The position numbers and the translations under genes were made by a program. DNA of 5,833 nucleotides, from positions 1 through 5,833 of the forward strand of contig CALWMQ010000135.1 of assembly GCA_944382025.1 (NCBI GenBank), read 5' to 3'. The stretch is from an uncultured Clostridia bacterium (GTDB taxonomy: Bacteria > Bacillota > Clostridia > Oscillospirales > Acutalibacteraceae). A model generated the notes under the pieces. It saw nothing but the letters and a program-made list of their open reading frames with translations, ran no database searches and was not told the DNA's origin. Below are positions 5,491 through 5,833 of the stretch, one piece after another (position 1 is the first letter of the stretch; each line of letters opens with the position of its first letter).

Positions 5491-5833
5491 CTACATATAA
5501 GAAGTCACAACTGTATTCATTATCGTAACCAGCACCAGGGCAATGACCGCAATCAGAAACCCGGGGGAGGAAAAAGCAAAGCCCACCCGCTGGCTTACCG
5601 TCCAGCCTGAAAATCCGTTTCCTACAGGCCGCAGAATGTCTTCCTGCCCCGTGCTTCCCGACCGGTGCCGGGCCACCAGAACCACATATCCTACCACACC
5701 GATGACCGACGCGATCAGGAAAACCGTTGTATTGAGGATACCCGCCGCCTGCTCACCCATATTCAGCGTCACATACTGCAATACCACCGACAGGCCATTG
5801 GTGATAAAATGCAGCGCTACCGCCATCCAGATA
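5491..5833 (-). CDS. CPBP-family intramembrane metalloprotease, C-terminal part
   Basis: Only the last 113 complete codons are present; the gene continues past the right edge of the window. The fragment begins in a hydrophobic segment with WMAVALHFITN, matching the last conserved motif of CPBP/Abi proteases (HxxxN, here H8 and N12 of the fragment), a presumed part of the metal site. Two further membrane segments follow, at about 30-53 and 90-111, joined by a hydrophilic loop. The defining glutamate pair (EExxxR) and the middle histidine motif would lie outside the window, so the assignment rests on one motif plus topology. CPBP proteins cleave membrane substrates, for example in prenyl-protein processing, peptide maturation or bacteriocin self-immunity; the role here is unknown. 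The stop codon is 19 bp from the tadA start, and the tadA Shine-Dalgarno region overlaps the end of this gene. Confidence 0.7.
   Translation of the reverse strand, partial: IWMAVALHFITNGLSVVLQYVTLNMGEQAAGILNTTVFLIASVIGVVGYVVLVARHRSGSTGQEDILRPVGNGFSGWTVSQRVGFAFSSPGFLIAVIALVLVTIMNTVVTSYM

Noticed and set aside
1..5833. CRISPR arrays, insertion sequences, tRNA or rRNA genes
   Set aside because: I saw no regularly spaced repeats, no transposase-like frame with terminal inverted repeats, and no tRNA cloverleaf or rRNA segment on either strand.

Overview
The window reads as chromosomal DNA from a moderately GC-rich Gram-positive bacterium, most likely an anaerobic member of the Clostridia (Bacillota) such as an Oscillospiraceae- or Lachnospiraceae-type gut organism. 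This is inferred from three things. Shine-Dalgarno sites are strong (GGAGG-like). Promoters are canonical sigma-A type, with TTGAC- and TATAAT-like boxes 17 bp apart. The proteins have a clostridial flavour: an ABC-2 exporter pair, a membrane-anchored CapA-like protein, a CPBP protease and TadA. Genus cannot be decided from the sequence alone.

Every supported gene lies on the minus strand, so transcription runs from high to low coordinates. In that order: (a) the C-terminal part of a CPBP-type membrane protease (5833-5491, cut by the window edge), then tadA 19 bp downstream (5471-5004), closed by a hairpin terminator (4974-4934); (b) a GT2 glycosyltransferase with two C-terminal membrane segments, of the type that loads sugars onto undecaprenyl phosphate (4883-3915); (c) a 313-bp gap holding four consecutive GC-rich inverted repeats and then a near-consensus promoter; (d) a membrane-anchored CapA/PGA_cap-family protein (3601-2183), followed by a hairpin terminator; (e) a 384-bp gap with a second near-consensus promoter that has a 12-bp tandem repeat over the presumed start point; (f) a two-gene ABC exporter operon, ATPase (1798-980) and permease (987-187), overlapping by 8 bp; (g) 186 bp of hairpin-rich sequence with no convincing gene.

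Functionally, the glycosyltransferase and the CapA-like protein both point to the cell envelope, but they are probably separate transcription units. The ABC pair is a self-contained exporter operon whose substrate cannot be read from the sequence. TadA is a housekeeping tRNA-editing enzyme. I do not see a clearly new multi-gene system. The most interesting parts are non-coding: the hairpin cluster at 3755-3890, the repeat at the ABC promoter start point, and a possible short upstream reading frame in the CapA leader.
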